A DNA stretch of 64,000 nucleotides. It comes from Planctomycetota bacterium (lineage in GTDB: Bacteria; Planctomycetota; Planctomycetia; Pirellulales; Pirellulaceae). Under the pieces are notes generated by a model, which saw nothing but the letters and a program-made list of their open reading frames with translations, was not told the DNA's origin and did not search any database. The position numbers were made by a program, and so were the translations under genes. Each line of letters opens with the position of its first letter. The stretch's first letter is position 1. This document shows positions 55,763-64,000 of the stretch, piece after piece. The stretch is from assembly GCA_963204915.1 (NCBI GenBank), contig CAUJHS010000022.1:248001-312000 (forward strand), read 5' to 3'.

Positions 55763-56455
55763 ATGAATGGACTGTTCTCTTTCAGGCCGCGCGCAACCCG
55801 CGGCATGTTGGCGTGTGTCGCCATGCTGGGGGCGCTGGGCGCAAGTCCCGCCCTGGGGCAAATTCGGTTTGAATTCCGTCCTCCGCAAATCCAAGCGCCG
55901 CCGCGCACCGTGGTTGTTCCGCCGCGTGTTTCGCAACCGCGCACCTATAAGTTCGGGGGGCGAAGCCATGTCGATGCGCTGGCCGCCCAACTCGAACGGC
56001 AGGCGAACGCGGTGTGCCTGGAAATGTATCGCAACTATCGTCGCAATCCTGGCTATCGCGAGACCTATCGCGAAATGTACACCGTGCTGCAAGACGCCAA
56101 ACATATTCATGAGCTGGTTCATGACCATTACCATGAACAACGGCACGACACGGACGACCACATTGCCGAAGATTTGTACCACATGGACGAACTGGTGCAT
56201 CACATCGAAGACGACATTCGCGGCTGGGTGTCCGATCGGCGGTATCACGACCAAACGCATTTTTATCCGCGCAGCGGCGACTCGCTGCAACGTTTGATGA
56301 GCGAGTTTACCGACACCCTGCACCATTTGATGGAGGATTACGGCGTGCGTCGTCGCATTAGCGGCAACGACGGCGAGGCGCCGCCGCCGGAGGACGATCT
56401 GGTTGCTCCTCCTCCGCCGGGCGGCCCTCTTCCTTCGCGACCGCGACGGCCGTAA
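55763..56455 (+). CDS. Secreted histidine-rich protein
   Basis: 230 residues from ATG 55763 with TAGGAG nine bases upstream; the frame is open to 55574 but without support. Signal peptide at about 14-32 (ending ALGQ). Pro-rich segment 38-60, then a helical region with many His (HIHELVHDHYHEQRHD, YHMDELVHHIEDD, TLHHLMEDY; about 110-205), and a Pro-rich tail. The His pattern suggests metal binding in the periplasm, or a planctomycete-specific structural protein. No family assigned. Confidence 0.65.
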   Translation: MNGLFSFRPRATRGMLACVAMLGALGASPALGQIRFEFRPPQIQAPPRTVVVPPRVSQPRTYKFGGRSHVDALAAQLERQANAVCLEMYRNYRRNPGYRETYREMYTVLQDAKHIHELVHDHYHEQRHDTDDHIAEDLYHMDELVHHIEDDIRGWVSDRRYHDQTHFYPRSGDSLQRLMSEFTDTLHHLMEDYGVRRRISGNDGEAPPPEDDLVAPPPPGGPLPSRPRRP

Positions 56456-56467
56456 CGCCGCGGCGGC

Positions 56468-57016
56468 TTACGACGCCTTTTCAATGGGCAAGCGCAACGA
56501 CGCCCGTTGGCGGGCCAGTTGGCGGTAGCGCCAAGCGAGCGCGGTTACGGCAAGCAGCCAACTCGACAAGGCGGCGAAGGCAATGGTGCTGAGCGCTTCC
56601 CAACCGTAAAGCGCCGCGGCGATTTGACATCCCGCGGCAAGGGCCGCCCACGGCCAGCGACGTTGCCGGACATCGAGAGCGAGCACGGGCATCGCGGCGA
56701 ATAAAAAATGCGCCGCAAGTACGGACCCCATCGAGAATCGCAGGAACGCCGAATGCGTCCCGAAAATCACGGTTAACACGAACGTCGCCGCGAGACAGAT
56801 TCCCCAGACCCACCGGCGCCGCAGAAAGAAGGCGGCCACGCCAATCGACGCAGACCCGAGCAGCGCGAGCAGAGCTTCCTCCTGTTCGATCTTACCGCCG
56901 ATGGCGCGCCCGGCGCCAAGCAGCAAACTGAGACCCAGCGTAATGGCAAGCAGGTCTCGAATGCGATACTGACTGTTCGCAAGACCTTGGGTCGTCGGCG
57001 GGGCCGCATCGGTCAT
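56468..57016 (-). CDS. Membrane protein with five or more helices
   Basis: 182 residues from ATG 57016 (57037 also possible). Helices at about 20-40, 48-65, 70-88, 95-115, 123-140 and 145-162. The start (YRIRDLLAITLGLSLLLG) resembles the planctomycete family that begins with a YxxxxLL(L/A)xT motif. Function unknown. It converges with the His-rich gene (12-base gap). Confidence 0.6.
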   Translation of the reverse strand: MTDAAPPTTQGLANSQYRIRDLLAITLGLSLLLGAGRAIGGKIEQEEALLALLGSASIGVAAFFLRRRWVWGICLAATFVLTVIFGTHSAFLRFSMGSVLAAHFLFAAMPVLALDVRQRRWPWAALAAGCQIAAALYGWEALSTIAFAALSSWLLAVTALAWRYRQLARQRASLRLPIEKAS

Positions 57017-57100
57017 CAGGGGCGTGTTCCTCGTCAAAAATGTTCCTTGTCAAAACTGGCGCCGTTGGCGCGTAGTCCCTCGCCTGCTGAGATCTCATTT

Positions 57101-57158
57101 GCTCGGGCGAAACAACCTTCGCTCGGTCGAAACAACCTTCGCTCGGTCGAAACAACCC
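57101..57158. repeat. Three tandem copies of a 20-base unit
   Basis: GCTCGGTCGAAACAACCTTC at 57121-57140, preceded by a copy with one change (57101-57120) and followed by an 18-base partial copy (57141-57158). It lies in the 341-base gap 57017-57357, otherwise without gene. Position is upstream of the membrane protein gene at 57016 (minus strand). Confidence 0.85.
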
Positions 57159-57357
57159 TGCGTCCCACGTGGAGCCGCATCCCCGCGGGATGGGCGCCAA
57201 TGAAAAACGGCCTAAGGGGAGGACTCCAAACGCTTGAGCGTATTTTATCGAAGTGTGATGACATCTTCAGTGTGGCGCCATCGCTCCGCGAGTGCCGCAA
57301 ACCACTCGCGGAGCGAGTGGACTACATTGGGGGCGTCACACCTGCGTGAAACGCGCT

Positions 57358-59034
57358 CTAGGACGTGGCGGGTTCAGCCGCTGTGTCGTAATCCCAGGGG
57401 TTTTGCGGTCCGGCAGGTTTGGGAGCTTTTTCCGGATGGAGTCGGAGTTCATCTTCGACCACGCGCTGCGGCGTTTGTTCGCGTTCGGCGGCGACCTCAC
57501 GTGCGGCAAGGATCATATTCACCACGAACACCACGCCGGCAAACACCGGCACGATGACATACACGAAGTAATCAACGCCGACGATATCCTTATCCAAAAT
57601 GGCGTACATGGTCCACGCCCAGTTCGAGGTTTGAATCAAGGTGTATTCGTCGGCAAAGCGGACGCCCAAGGCGGAAAGCTGCACCAGGAAGGGAAGAATG
57701 GTTCCCATCGCGGCCACGAACACCTGGATGACAAACGCCATGGCCAGGCCGCCCCACACGAACCGTCGCATGAACAGCAAGATCAGCCGGCCAACGCCCA
57801 AATACGCGGCCACATACGCCACGGCCATCCAGGCGAAAGCAAGCCAGCGTTCGTCGTGCGGCTGTCCGGCAAACCCGTAGGCGTGCGACACAAAACCAAC
57901 GATCGTCACCGTGAGGGCCAGCGCGAACATATTGGCGACGGTAAACGCGTAGCCGGTTCCCGAACCAGGGTTGAACCACGTCAAAAACGCGCGACCCAAA
58001 AAACTTTGCGGCAAAGAACGCCGCGCCCGGGGCGATAGCTGGGGAGTTTCGCCGGTCATCAGCGCTCCGACGAGCGCCCAATAGAACGGCGGGAACATCA
58101 TCATGATGAAGAAGGCGTCATCGTCGGGATGACGCAGCCAGAAGTAGATCACCCAACCGATCCACAACAGTTGCTGCACCGCCATGGTGATGCGCAGCCG
58201 CGTCGACCGATTGGCGCTCACAAACGTGATTTGCGCCGCGGCGGCCTGCAAAATCAGCACGAAGAACGAAGCGTACGCCGTGAGCGCCGCGAGGATCGCG
58301 AGCCAAAAGTCCGGCTGGTCATACGCGGGAGTGCCGCCCGCCGACAAGATCTGAATGACGGCCATGGACCACAACAGGCCGGCCAACAACAGCGCCAGCA
58401 AAAACACGACCGAAAACAACACTTGCCAGTTCCGCGAACGCGAGGCCGTGGCGAACAACAACCCCACGGCCGACAAACCGACCGAGAACATGAACGTCCA
58501 GAACAAGATCAGGCCGATGGAGAAAATATCCACGCCGCGCAAGATGTACGTAAACACAATGCACGGCGAGAGCGCCGAGAAATACACGATCATTTGCAGC
58601 ACGGCGCTGCCCAGTTTTCCGGTGATGATCAATCGGGGAGAAAGCGCCGTGATGGAAACCAGTTCGTAGGTTCCGTCTTCTTGTTCGGCCGCAAGCGAAC
58701 GAAACGCGGCAAACGGCACCACCACCAGCAGCGGCGCGGCCAGCACAAAGTAATACCCTGCCAACATGAACGGTCCGGCGGGCGCGTAGTAAACGCCCGG
58801 CGAAAGGAACGCGATGCCCAAGAGCGACCAGCCCCAGCCGCACAATAGCAACAACGTAAAGGTGACCACAAACTGTTTGCTCTTGAGCGCTTGCCGCGCC
58901 TCTTTGACGAGAATCGGGTTGAGCCGTTCGCCGGCGCGCTCCAGGAGCGGATCGAGGCGATCTCCCAACGACGGTCGTCCGGGCGCCGCGGGCGAGTCCG
59001 CCTTATTCAGAAACGGAGAATCCATGGTCGTCAT
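57358..59034 (-). CDS. ABC transporter permease (ABC-2-like) with 12 or more helices
   Basis: 558 residues from ATG 59034, which overlaps the ATPase stop (ATGA). The frame is open to 59364, but that part shadows the ATPase gene. N-terminal soluble part about 1-45, with NPILVKEARQALKSKQFVVTF leading into the first helix, as in ABC-2 permeases. About 12 membrane helices and a charged C-terminal tail follow. RSLAAEQEDGTYELVSITALSPRLIITGK is the typical ABC-2 loop that contacts the ATPase. Forms an exporter with the adjacent ATPase; the substrate is unknown. Confidence 0.88.
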   Translation of the reverse strand: MTTMDSPFLNKADSPAAPGRPSLGDRLDPLLERAGERLNPILVKEARQALKSKQFVVTFTLLLLCGWGWSLLGIAFLSPGVYYAPAGPFMLAGYYFVLAAPLLVVVPFAAFRSLAAEQEDGTYELVSITALSPRLIITGKLGSAVLQMIVYFSALSPCIVFTYILRGVDIFSIGLILFWTFMFSVGLSAVGLLFATASRSRNWQVLFSVVFLLALLLAGLLWSMAVIQILSAGGTPAYDQPDFWLAILAALTAYASFFVLILQAAAAQITFVSANRSTRLRITMAVQQLLWIGWVIYFWLRHPDDDAFFIMMMFPPFYWALVGALMTGETPQLSPRARRSLPQSFLGRAFLTWFNPGSGTGYAFTVANMFALALTVTIVGFVSHAYGFAGQPHDERWLAFAWMAVAYVAAYLGVGRLILLFMRRFVWGGLAMAFVIQVFVAAMGTILPFLVQLSALGVRFADEYTLIQTSNWAWTMYAILDKDIVGVDYFVYVIVPVFAGVVFVVNMILAAREVAAEREQTPQRVVEDELRLHPEKAPKPAGPQNPWDYDTAAEPATS

Positions 59035-59975
59035 TGTACTGCCCCCCGAGTGACCTGCATGAACACGTCTTCTAACGATTTCTGCTTGCAGCCGAATTCG
59101 ACAATTTGGTATCCCGCTTGAACCATTTCCCGGAGCAAGGCCGCTTCGTCCCGGCGGTCGCCTTGATGCGAGAAGTGAACCAATTCGCCCTCGACCGCGA
59201 TTTGCTCGACATCGCTGCGCTGCTCCAGCCACACAGCCAGCGGCGCGGCGCCGTCCAGCACGCGAACTTTGACGTCGCTGTGGGTCCGCTGGGCTTTTTG
59301 GATCTCCTCCACACTGCCCACGGCCAACAGCCGGCCTTGTTCGATGATGCCGACTTGATCGCACATCTCGGCGAGTTCGGTCAAAATGTGCGAACTGACG
59401 AGGATCGTCTTACCCTCGGCGGCCAGCTCACGAATCATGATGCGTAGTTCGATGCGAGCGCGCGGGTCCAACCCCGCGGCCGGCTCGTCCAAGATCAACA
59501 CCGCGGGGTCGTGGATCATAGCGCGGCCCAGGCAAAGACGTTGCTTCATGCCTTTGGAAAGTCCGCGCGTTGGTTTCTCCGCCAGACCGTCTAACTTGGT
59601 GAAACCCATGACCCTTTTCAACGCGCGTTGCCGCTCTTTGCCTGCCAACCCGTACGAACGGGCGAAGAAATCCAAATACTCACGGCAATTCACGTTGGGG
59701 TACGTGCCGAAGTAGTCGGGCATGAAGCCCAGGCGCCGCCGCACGCGTTCGGGGTCGTTCACCACCGAGAAACCATCGACGCACGCATCGCCGTAGGACG
59801 GCAAGTCGAGCGTCGCGAGAATGCGCATGCTGGTGGTCTTGCCGGCGCCGTTGGGGCCGATGTAGCCAAACACCTGGCCTTTGTAAACTTCGAACGAAAC
59901 GTCATCCACCGCACGCACCGTTCCAAAAAACCGGTGCAAGCGGCGAAGTTCAATCATCGGGGTCGAAGATATCAT
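59031..59975 (-). CDS. ABC transporter ATP-binding protein
   Basis: 314 residues. Walker A GYIGPNGAGKTTSMRIL (about 35-51), signature LSKGMKQRLCLGRAMIHDP, Walker B VLILDEPAAGLDP and H-loop ILVSSHILTELAEM. A C-terminal extension (about 225-314) is typical of ABC-2 exporter ATPases. Its stop overlaps the permease start by four bases, so the two are translationally coupled. The neighbouring 777-residue membrane protein lies upstream in the transcription order (83-base gap). Confidence 0.95.
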   Translation of the reverse strand: MISSTPMIELRRLHRFFGTVRAVDDVSFEVYKGQVFGYIGPNGAGKTTSMRILATLDLPSYGDACVDGFSVVNDPERVRRRLGFMPDYFGTYPNVNCREYLDFFARSYGLAGKERQRALKRVMGFTKLDGLAEKPTRGLSKGMKQRLCLGRAMIHDPAVLILDEPAAGLDPRARIELRIMIRELAAEGKTILVSSHILTELAEMCDQVGIIEQGRLLAVGSVEEIQKAQRTHSDVKVRVLDGAAPLAVWLEQRSDVEQIAVEGELVHFSHQGDRRDEAALLREMVQAGYQIVEFGCKQKSLEDVFMQVTRGAVQ

Positions 59976-60058
59976 GCGATCCTACAGGGCGTTGAACCGG
60001 GGCGGAAACGGCGGTCCGTGAGGACGCCTGTCCGTGATGACATGAGGCGCGACGGGCG

Positions 60059-62389
60059 TTACCATTGCCCGGTAATCACATGAACGCTTCGCATCGGCTT
60101 GATTTGCTCCACGCCGAGGGGAACTTCGGGCGAATGGGGCGCCAGCGCCGCATAACTGCGCGGGGGCAAGGCGTCCGGGTCGTCCGACGAGACGCGCCGC
60201 AGCGCGCGTTCCAACAGGCTGTTCGCAGCGGTCGGTTCGGCCATGCCGGAATCGACGTCGCCCCCCCACCAGTAATACGTGGAGCGGCCAAAGTCGAGCG
60301 CGTCGTTATGCTCGCGCGGGTCATAGCCTGAGGGATTATTGGGACGAGCCGCGGCCAGCGCGGTGCGCAGCGTTTTCGCCGCGTCCTTCCAAGCGACCGG
60401 CTCCAGCGTGGCGGTTCTTCCTTCGGAAAAGTTCGTCGCGGCGTAAAAGTCGCCGCGTGCGTCCCGCATGACGAAGTAGTCAACCTTCACCCCCAGGCGA
60501 TTCGTCGCCTGAGGCGCGCCGGAACGACTTTCGGAAATTTCGACGCGGGCCGATGTCTCTCGGGCTTGCACCACGGTCATCTGCGAGGTCACGCGCGAGG
60601 TAATATAACCGTCGGCCAGAGTTTGACCGTCTTCCCAATCAATGCGATAGCGGTTGCGGTAATAGTTCGGCTGGCGGTTCGGCTCGACCTCCAAGGGATA
60701 CACCGCGGCGGTTTCGGGGAACTGCAAGCCGTGCGAAGGCGTCATCGCGGCGTAATAGGACTGTCGCGACCACGACACGCTGCGACCGCGGCGCTGGTCA
60801 ATTTCGGTGAAGCTGCGGAGCCGCCCTTTCACGCCTACGCCGTCGGTCACCAGGGCGTAGGAGAAAAGCCCCAGCGTGACGAGAATGGCGCCCAGCGGCA
60901 CCGTAATCAACAGCAAATACAACCGCCCTTGCCGCACCAGGAGCAAGTAATTGATCGGGCCAATCACCACAACAAACAGAGAAATCAACACCAGGAACGA
61001 ATTCACCGGCGCCAGGCCCACGCCGGGTATTAAGAAGTTCCAGTAATCTAAATTGCGGCGATTGAGCGAGACTCCGTGCCGGCGGTACCACATCCAATTG
61101 CCGGCGTTCACCGCATTGAGCACGGCGCTCCAATCTTGCGGCCGACCAGGAAACGGGTTTTCGGCAGCGATGGCCACGACGAGCCCCATGTTCGCCGGGC
61201 GCCACACGAACTTGATGTTTTCCACCGGCTTGGACGGTTGCGGTTTGGCCTCGCCTGCCGGTTGCATGGAGGCGGCGATTGTGGCTTGAGCCAGTTGGGC
61301 TTGCTGTTGCGCGTACCAGTATTGATTGTTGTACGCTTGCTCGGCGCCGATGAGTTCCCGCTTGAAAAGGTCGGCGGAAGGCGAGGTCCAGCCCCGATTC
61401 CGCGCCGCCGCCGGATCGGGCGCAAGCGGTGGAAGTTGCAATAACTTTTCCAGCGCCTCCAGGTGCTGGAATTCATCGCCAGCATCATAAACGCATAAGG
61501 TGGGTCCTGTGGAAATCAGGTCCCGCACGGCTTGCCATTGCTCGGGATTCTGCTTCATGCATTGCTGCAAATCCTTCCGCGAGATGAACACCAAGTCGAT
61601 GCCTGTGTAGTCGATCCACCGGGTGGATAAGTCGGAAGGGGGCAAAATTTCGATTCTCGACCAGAGCCGCGTAAGCGACGTCAGCAACGAGAGGTCATTC
61701 GCGGGAGTGTCGGGCGAATAGCCAAGTTGCATGAGATCGGGCGGAGGACGCACCTCGGCCAGGCCACGCACGTCGGGCAAGGTAAAGGTCTCATTTTTTT
61801 CCCCGGCGATTTGAAGCTCCGAAAGCCGAGCGGCGCGCAAGGCGCGGGGCGGAGCGTCAGAATCAATGAACAACATCGCTGGCGACGCCTCGGTCCAGCC
61901 GTAGTTGCCTAGGGTCACCATGCCCCCTTGGTAGCTGAGGTCTTCCAGTTTGCGGCCGTCTTCGTAAAACTCGAATTGGAACGTATTCCACTGTTCGCGC
62001 TGTGGGACCGAGATCGAAGCCTGCACGCTGGCGGCGCCTTGCGGAATTTCGATGAACTTGGTCACGCCGCACCAGGCGTAACCGCCGCGCCAGGACGACG
62101 GCTTGAACTCCACGCGAATCGTTCGATCGGCCGGCGCAGGTCCTGGCGGCCAAGAGATTAACTCCAACTGCACCGGGCGATAACCGGATGAGTCGACCCA
62201 AGTGGTGTCAATATTCACACGCAGGCCGCTCTTGATCTTGGAGCCCACCGGCAGCGTGACGCGTGTGCCGGTGCCCGCGGCCGCCGGGGCAACGGCAAGA
62301 CTGAGAATAGCCCCCAGCCACAGCACAACCCATGACATGCGCCACAACTTTGCATGTTTCACAGCAAGGTTCTCCGTCGCCTTCAGCAT
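60059..62389 (-). CDS. Large periplasmic/membrane accessory protein of the ABC exporter
   Basis: 776 residues from ATG 62389 (62443 and 62338 are in-frame alternatives). A signal peptide or helix at about 18-38 is followed by a long periplasmic part with immunoglobulin-like beta sequence (about 40-170) and a mixed domain (about 180-330). Membrane helices lie at about 440-460 and 475-520 (FLVLISLFVVVIGPINYLLL), and a second soluble domain reaches the C-terminus. The layout resembles the accessory membrane proteins that go with ABC-2 exporters of the GldG/DUF4350 type. The role is inferred from its position. Confidence 0.6.
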   Translation of the reverse strand: MLKATENLAVKHAKLWRMSWVVLWLGAILSLAVAPAAAGTGTRVTLPVGSKIKSGLRVNIDTTWVDSSGYRPVQLELISWPPGPAPADRTIRVEFKPSSWRGGYAWCGVTKFIEIPQGAASVQASISVPQREQWNTFQFEFYEDGRKLEDLSYQGGMVTLGNYGWTEASPAMLFIDSDAPPRALRAARLSELQIAGEKNETFTLPDVRGLAEVRPPPDLMQLGYSPDTPANDLSLLTSLTRLWSRIEILPPSDLSTRWIDYTGIDLVFISRKDLQQCMKQNPEQWQAVRDLISTGPTLCVYDAGDEFQHLEALEKLLQLPPLAPDPAAARNRGWTSPSADLFKRELIGAEQAYNNQYWYAQQQAQLAQATIAASMQPAGEAKPQPSKPVENIKFVWRPANMGLVVAIAAENPFPGRPQDWSAVLNAVNAGNWMWYRRHGVSLNRRNLDYWNFLIPGVGLAPVNSFLVLISLFVVVIGPINYLLLVRQGRLYLLLITVPLGAILVTLGLFSYALVTDGVGVKGRLRSFTEIDQRRGRSVSWSRQSYYAAMTPSHGLQFPETAAVYPLEVEPNRQPNYYRNRYRIDWEDGQTLADGYITSRVTSQMTVVQARETSARVEISESRSGAPQATNRLGVKVDYFVMRDARGDFYAATNFSEGRTATLEPVAWKDAAKTLRTALAAARPNNPSGYDPREHNDALDFGRSTYYWWGGDVDSGMAEPTAANSLLERALRRVSSDDPDALPPRSYAALAPHSPEVPLGVEQIKPMRSVHVITGQW

Positions 62390-62452
62390 TTTGGAATACA
62401 AGGTCCTGCCCGGCGCACATGCGACGCGTTGTGCGTCCACCATGCGTTGGGC

Positions 62453-62740
62453 TCAGTCAAAAGGATCGGGGGGAGGCGACACCACAACCGGCGGCAGCCG
62501 GTCGGTGGCGAACGGCGACTCCACCCGAATCTGCGGTCGGTTAAAGGGAAGCCCAAACACCCAAGCCGTACAAAACAACAGGGCGTAGAGACTCGCCATG
62601 AGCACGGCCGCGCCCGCTGCAATGACGATCGCCACAGCCCAATGTTGCCCGCGTACGGCCGCAGCCACAATCGGCAAAAAAAAGCACAGCGCCGTAACGA
62701 CGCCCAACGACCACCGCAGGGAGAAACGAGGAATCAACAT
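62453..62740 (-). CDS. Small two-helix membrane protein
   Basis: 95 residues. Helices at about 11-30 and 34-62, then a Pro-rich tail (DRLPPVVVSPPPDPFD). It is upstream of the large accessory protein in the same direction (63-base gap) and may belong to the same transcript. Family unknown. Confidence 0.55.
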   Translation of the reverse strand: MLIPRFSLRWSLGVVTALCFFLPIVAAAVRGQHWAVAIVIAAGAAVLMASLYALLFCTAWVFGLPFNRPQIRVESPFATDRLPPVVVSPPPDPFD

Positions 62741-62845
62741 GAATGCGGAATCGCAAGGGAAGTGGCGGAGAAGCCGATAATGGGTATTCGTATCGTACGG
62801 GGTGTTCTTGGCGAAAACCAGAAAGGATTTTTGATTTTTTCGTAA

Positions 62846-63238
62846 TTACTCGTCTCGGGTTGTAAACCCCACGTCCGATTGATCTTGCGGCGACCCATTG
62901 TAGTTGATCGTGATCTCCTCGCCGGGGGCAATGTCGCGCAGGGCGATAAACTCTTTCACGCGGGGTCGTCGATCGCGGTAGTAGGCGTTGGGCCGATACG
63001 AATGGTTGTACAACGAGCCGTACCCCAGCACCAAGGCGACCGTGTCGCGCCCCCATTGAAAGCAGTATCGCGTTAAGACGGTATCGTAAGGGTTTTCATC
63101 AATCTCCACGGCGGGAATCACCACCACGGGGGCCCGTTCGATGATGGTCCCTTCCGCAATAAAAGCCCGCGCGTATACCCCTCGGCCTTTGCCATTGGTG
63201 CGCCGCACCTCGATCAAGGAGGAGGGAATCAACCCCAT
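62846..63238 (-). CDS. SET-domain protein (putative lysine methyltransferase)
   Basis: 130 residues from ATG 63238 (63280 is also open). The stand-alone SET domain is recognisable: GKGRGVYARAFIAEGTII near the start, YGSLYNHSYRPNAYY (the NHS motif for S-adenosylmethionine binding) and GEEITINY at about 112-119. Bacterial SET proteins of this small size are scattered. The substrate is unknown. Nothing in the context points to a target. Confidence 0.8.
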   Translation of the reverse strand: MGLIPSSLIEVRRTNGKGRGVYARAFIAEGTIIERAPVVVIPAVEIDENPYDTVLTRYCFQWGRDTVALVLGYGSLYNHSYRPNAYYRDRRPRVKEFIALRDIAPGEEITINYNGSPQDQSDVGFTTRDE

Positions 63239-63417
63239 GGGAATTTTCCAAACCGTCGGGGCCGCGCAAGGGCGCCCCAACGGGCTAAGTGAGAATGAAA
63301 CCGCCGCATGTTGGCGCCGGCGCCTATTCTCATGTCATAAATCGCCGCCGAGAACAAGCCCCGGACGCGGCGCCAGCAGAATGTGTTTCGAAGCGTTGTT
63401 CGCCCCGCACGGACCGT

Positions 63418-64000
63418 TTAGCTCAGAAGGTCCTGCACCACGCGGCCGCCTTGATCGGTCAGACGGACCTTCAAGCCCTTGAAGTTGTGCGTCAACCGTA
63501 AATGGTCCAAGCCAAACTGATGCAGCACGGTGGCGTGGAAGTCGTTCATGTGGACCGGATTCTCGACCACCGACCAGCCAAGTTCGTCGGTCTTGCCGTA
63601 CGTGAAACCGCCCTTCATGCCGCCGCCGGCCATCAGAATGCTAAAGGCGTACGGGTGATGATCGCGGCCCATGGGAGCTTTTTCGCGTCCCGGTCGATTC
63701 TCGGCCAGCGGCGTGCGCCCGAATTCGCCGGCAAAGATCACCAGCGTGGTATCGAGCAAACCGCGACGTTTGAGATCTTGAATCAAGGCCGCGAGGGGCT
63801 GGTCGGCCATGTCGCAGTTGTATTTCAACTCGGCGTCGATATTGCTGTGGTGGTCCCACGACGCATGAATCAGCGTAACGAACCGCACGCCGCGCTCCAC
63901 CAGGCGCCGCGCGAGCAAACAATTCGTGGCGAACTGCTTGTACACATTCGGACCGCCGCCGCGGAAGCCTTTATGATTGGGCTCGGGCCGCGTCACGCCG
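63418..64000 (-). CDS. DUF1501 family protein, 5' part missing
   Basis: The frame is open at the right edge, so the start lies outside the window; about 193 codons are visible. [52 protein letters not shown] and [11 protein letters not shown] are DUF1501 hallmarks. The C-terminus is complete. It is a different subfamily from the one at 37097 (HASWDHH against HFGGWDHH). A DUF1549/DUF1553 partner would be expected further right. Confidence 0.88.
   Translation of the reverse strand, partial: GVTRPEPNHKGFRGGGPNVYKQFATNCLLARRLVERGVRFVTLIHASWDHHSNIDAELKYNCDMADQPLAALIQDLKRRGLLDTTLVIFAGEFGRTPLAENRPGREKAPMGRDHHPYAFSILMAGGGMKGGFTYGKTDELGWSVVENPVHMNDFHATVLHQFGLDHLRLTHNFKGLKVRLTDQGGRVVQDLLS

Noticed and set aside
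57101-57158. 20-base direct repeats as CRISPR
   Set aside because: The units are directly adjacent with no spacers.
57292-58038. 248-codon plus-strand frame over the ABC permease
   Set aside because: Arg/His-rich shadow; the minus-strand permease has clear membrane helices.

Overview
The window looks like a chromosomal piece of a planctomycete, probably of the Pirellulales type. I infer this from high GC, a DUF1501 family with Tat-type leader plus a second DUF1501 fragment, an SHD1-domain secreted protein, an ExbB/ExbD operon followed by a membrane-anchored beta-propeller protein, a class II (B12-dependent) ribonucleotide reductase, several hybrid histidine kinases and sparse Shine-Dalgarno use. 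No tRNA, rRNA or CRISPR array was seen.

Layout. 1-8.6 kb (minus): one apparent operon reading leftward from a good sigma70-like promoter (8722-8750): anchored partner protein, ExbB/TolQ-type channel, two ExbD/TolR proteins (one with an N-terminal zinc ribbon), a 1227-residue TPR/beta-propeller membrane protein and a secreted oligopeptide-binding-like protein that runs off the left edge. 9.2-14.2 kb (minus): an LPS block, kdsD-kdsC-(giant LptC/OstA-like protein), in the same order as the enterobacterial kdsD-kdsC-lptC locus. 14.7-18.1 kb (plus): a methanogen-output-domain protein followed by a PAS/GAF hybrid kinase. 18.2-20.6 kb: small secreted proteins and a DksA/TraR-type zinc-finger protein. 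20.8-26.3 kb (plus): a diadenylate-cyclase-like (DisA_N/DACNV-like) protein, comEC and rarA. 26.6-27.5 kb: a small winged-helix-like protein with two DUF5985-like membrane proteins. 27.5-36.7 kb (minus): two hybrid kinases. The upstream one is a giant cytoplasmic poly-HAMP kinase built on 13 tandem units of exactly 276 bp and is interrupted by one in-frame TAG (33241-33243).

37-43.4 kb (plus): DUF1501 protein, small membrane protein, cupin, rplU (without rpmA beside it) and nrdJ behind a structured 5' region. 43.4-48.5 kb is the accessory part: a nested inverted repeat, a lower-GC island with unrecognised genes, one of which is a short HEPN-like ORF coupled by a TTGA overlap to a 325-residue unknown protein, and a REP-associated tyrosine transposase with four copies or remnants of its presumed REP element. 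48.5-57 kb carries assorted housekeeping and hypothetical genes (lipoprotein, ketopantoate reductase, NADAR protein, LarA-like protein, His-rich secreted protein). 57.4-62.7 kb (minus) is an ABC exporter (ATPase and permease overlapping by ATGA) with a large membrane accessory protein. The right end has a SET-domain protein and the 3' part of a second DUF1501 gene.

The points most worth following are the poly-HAMP kinase with its exact repeat array, three-unit super-repeat and stop codon at the junction before the kinase half; the HEPN-like two-gene module in the low-GC island; the RAYT/REP family; and the promoter plus hairpins in front of nrdJ. All functional statements rest on reading motifs by eye; no database search was possible.
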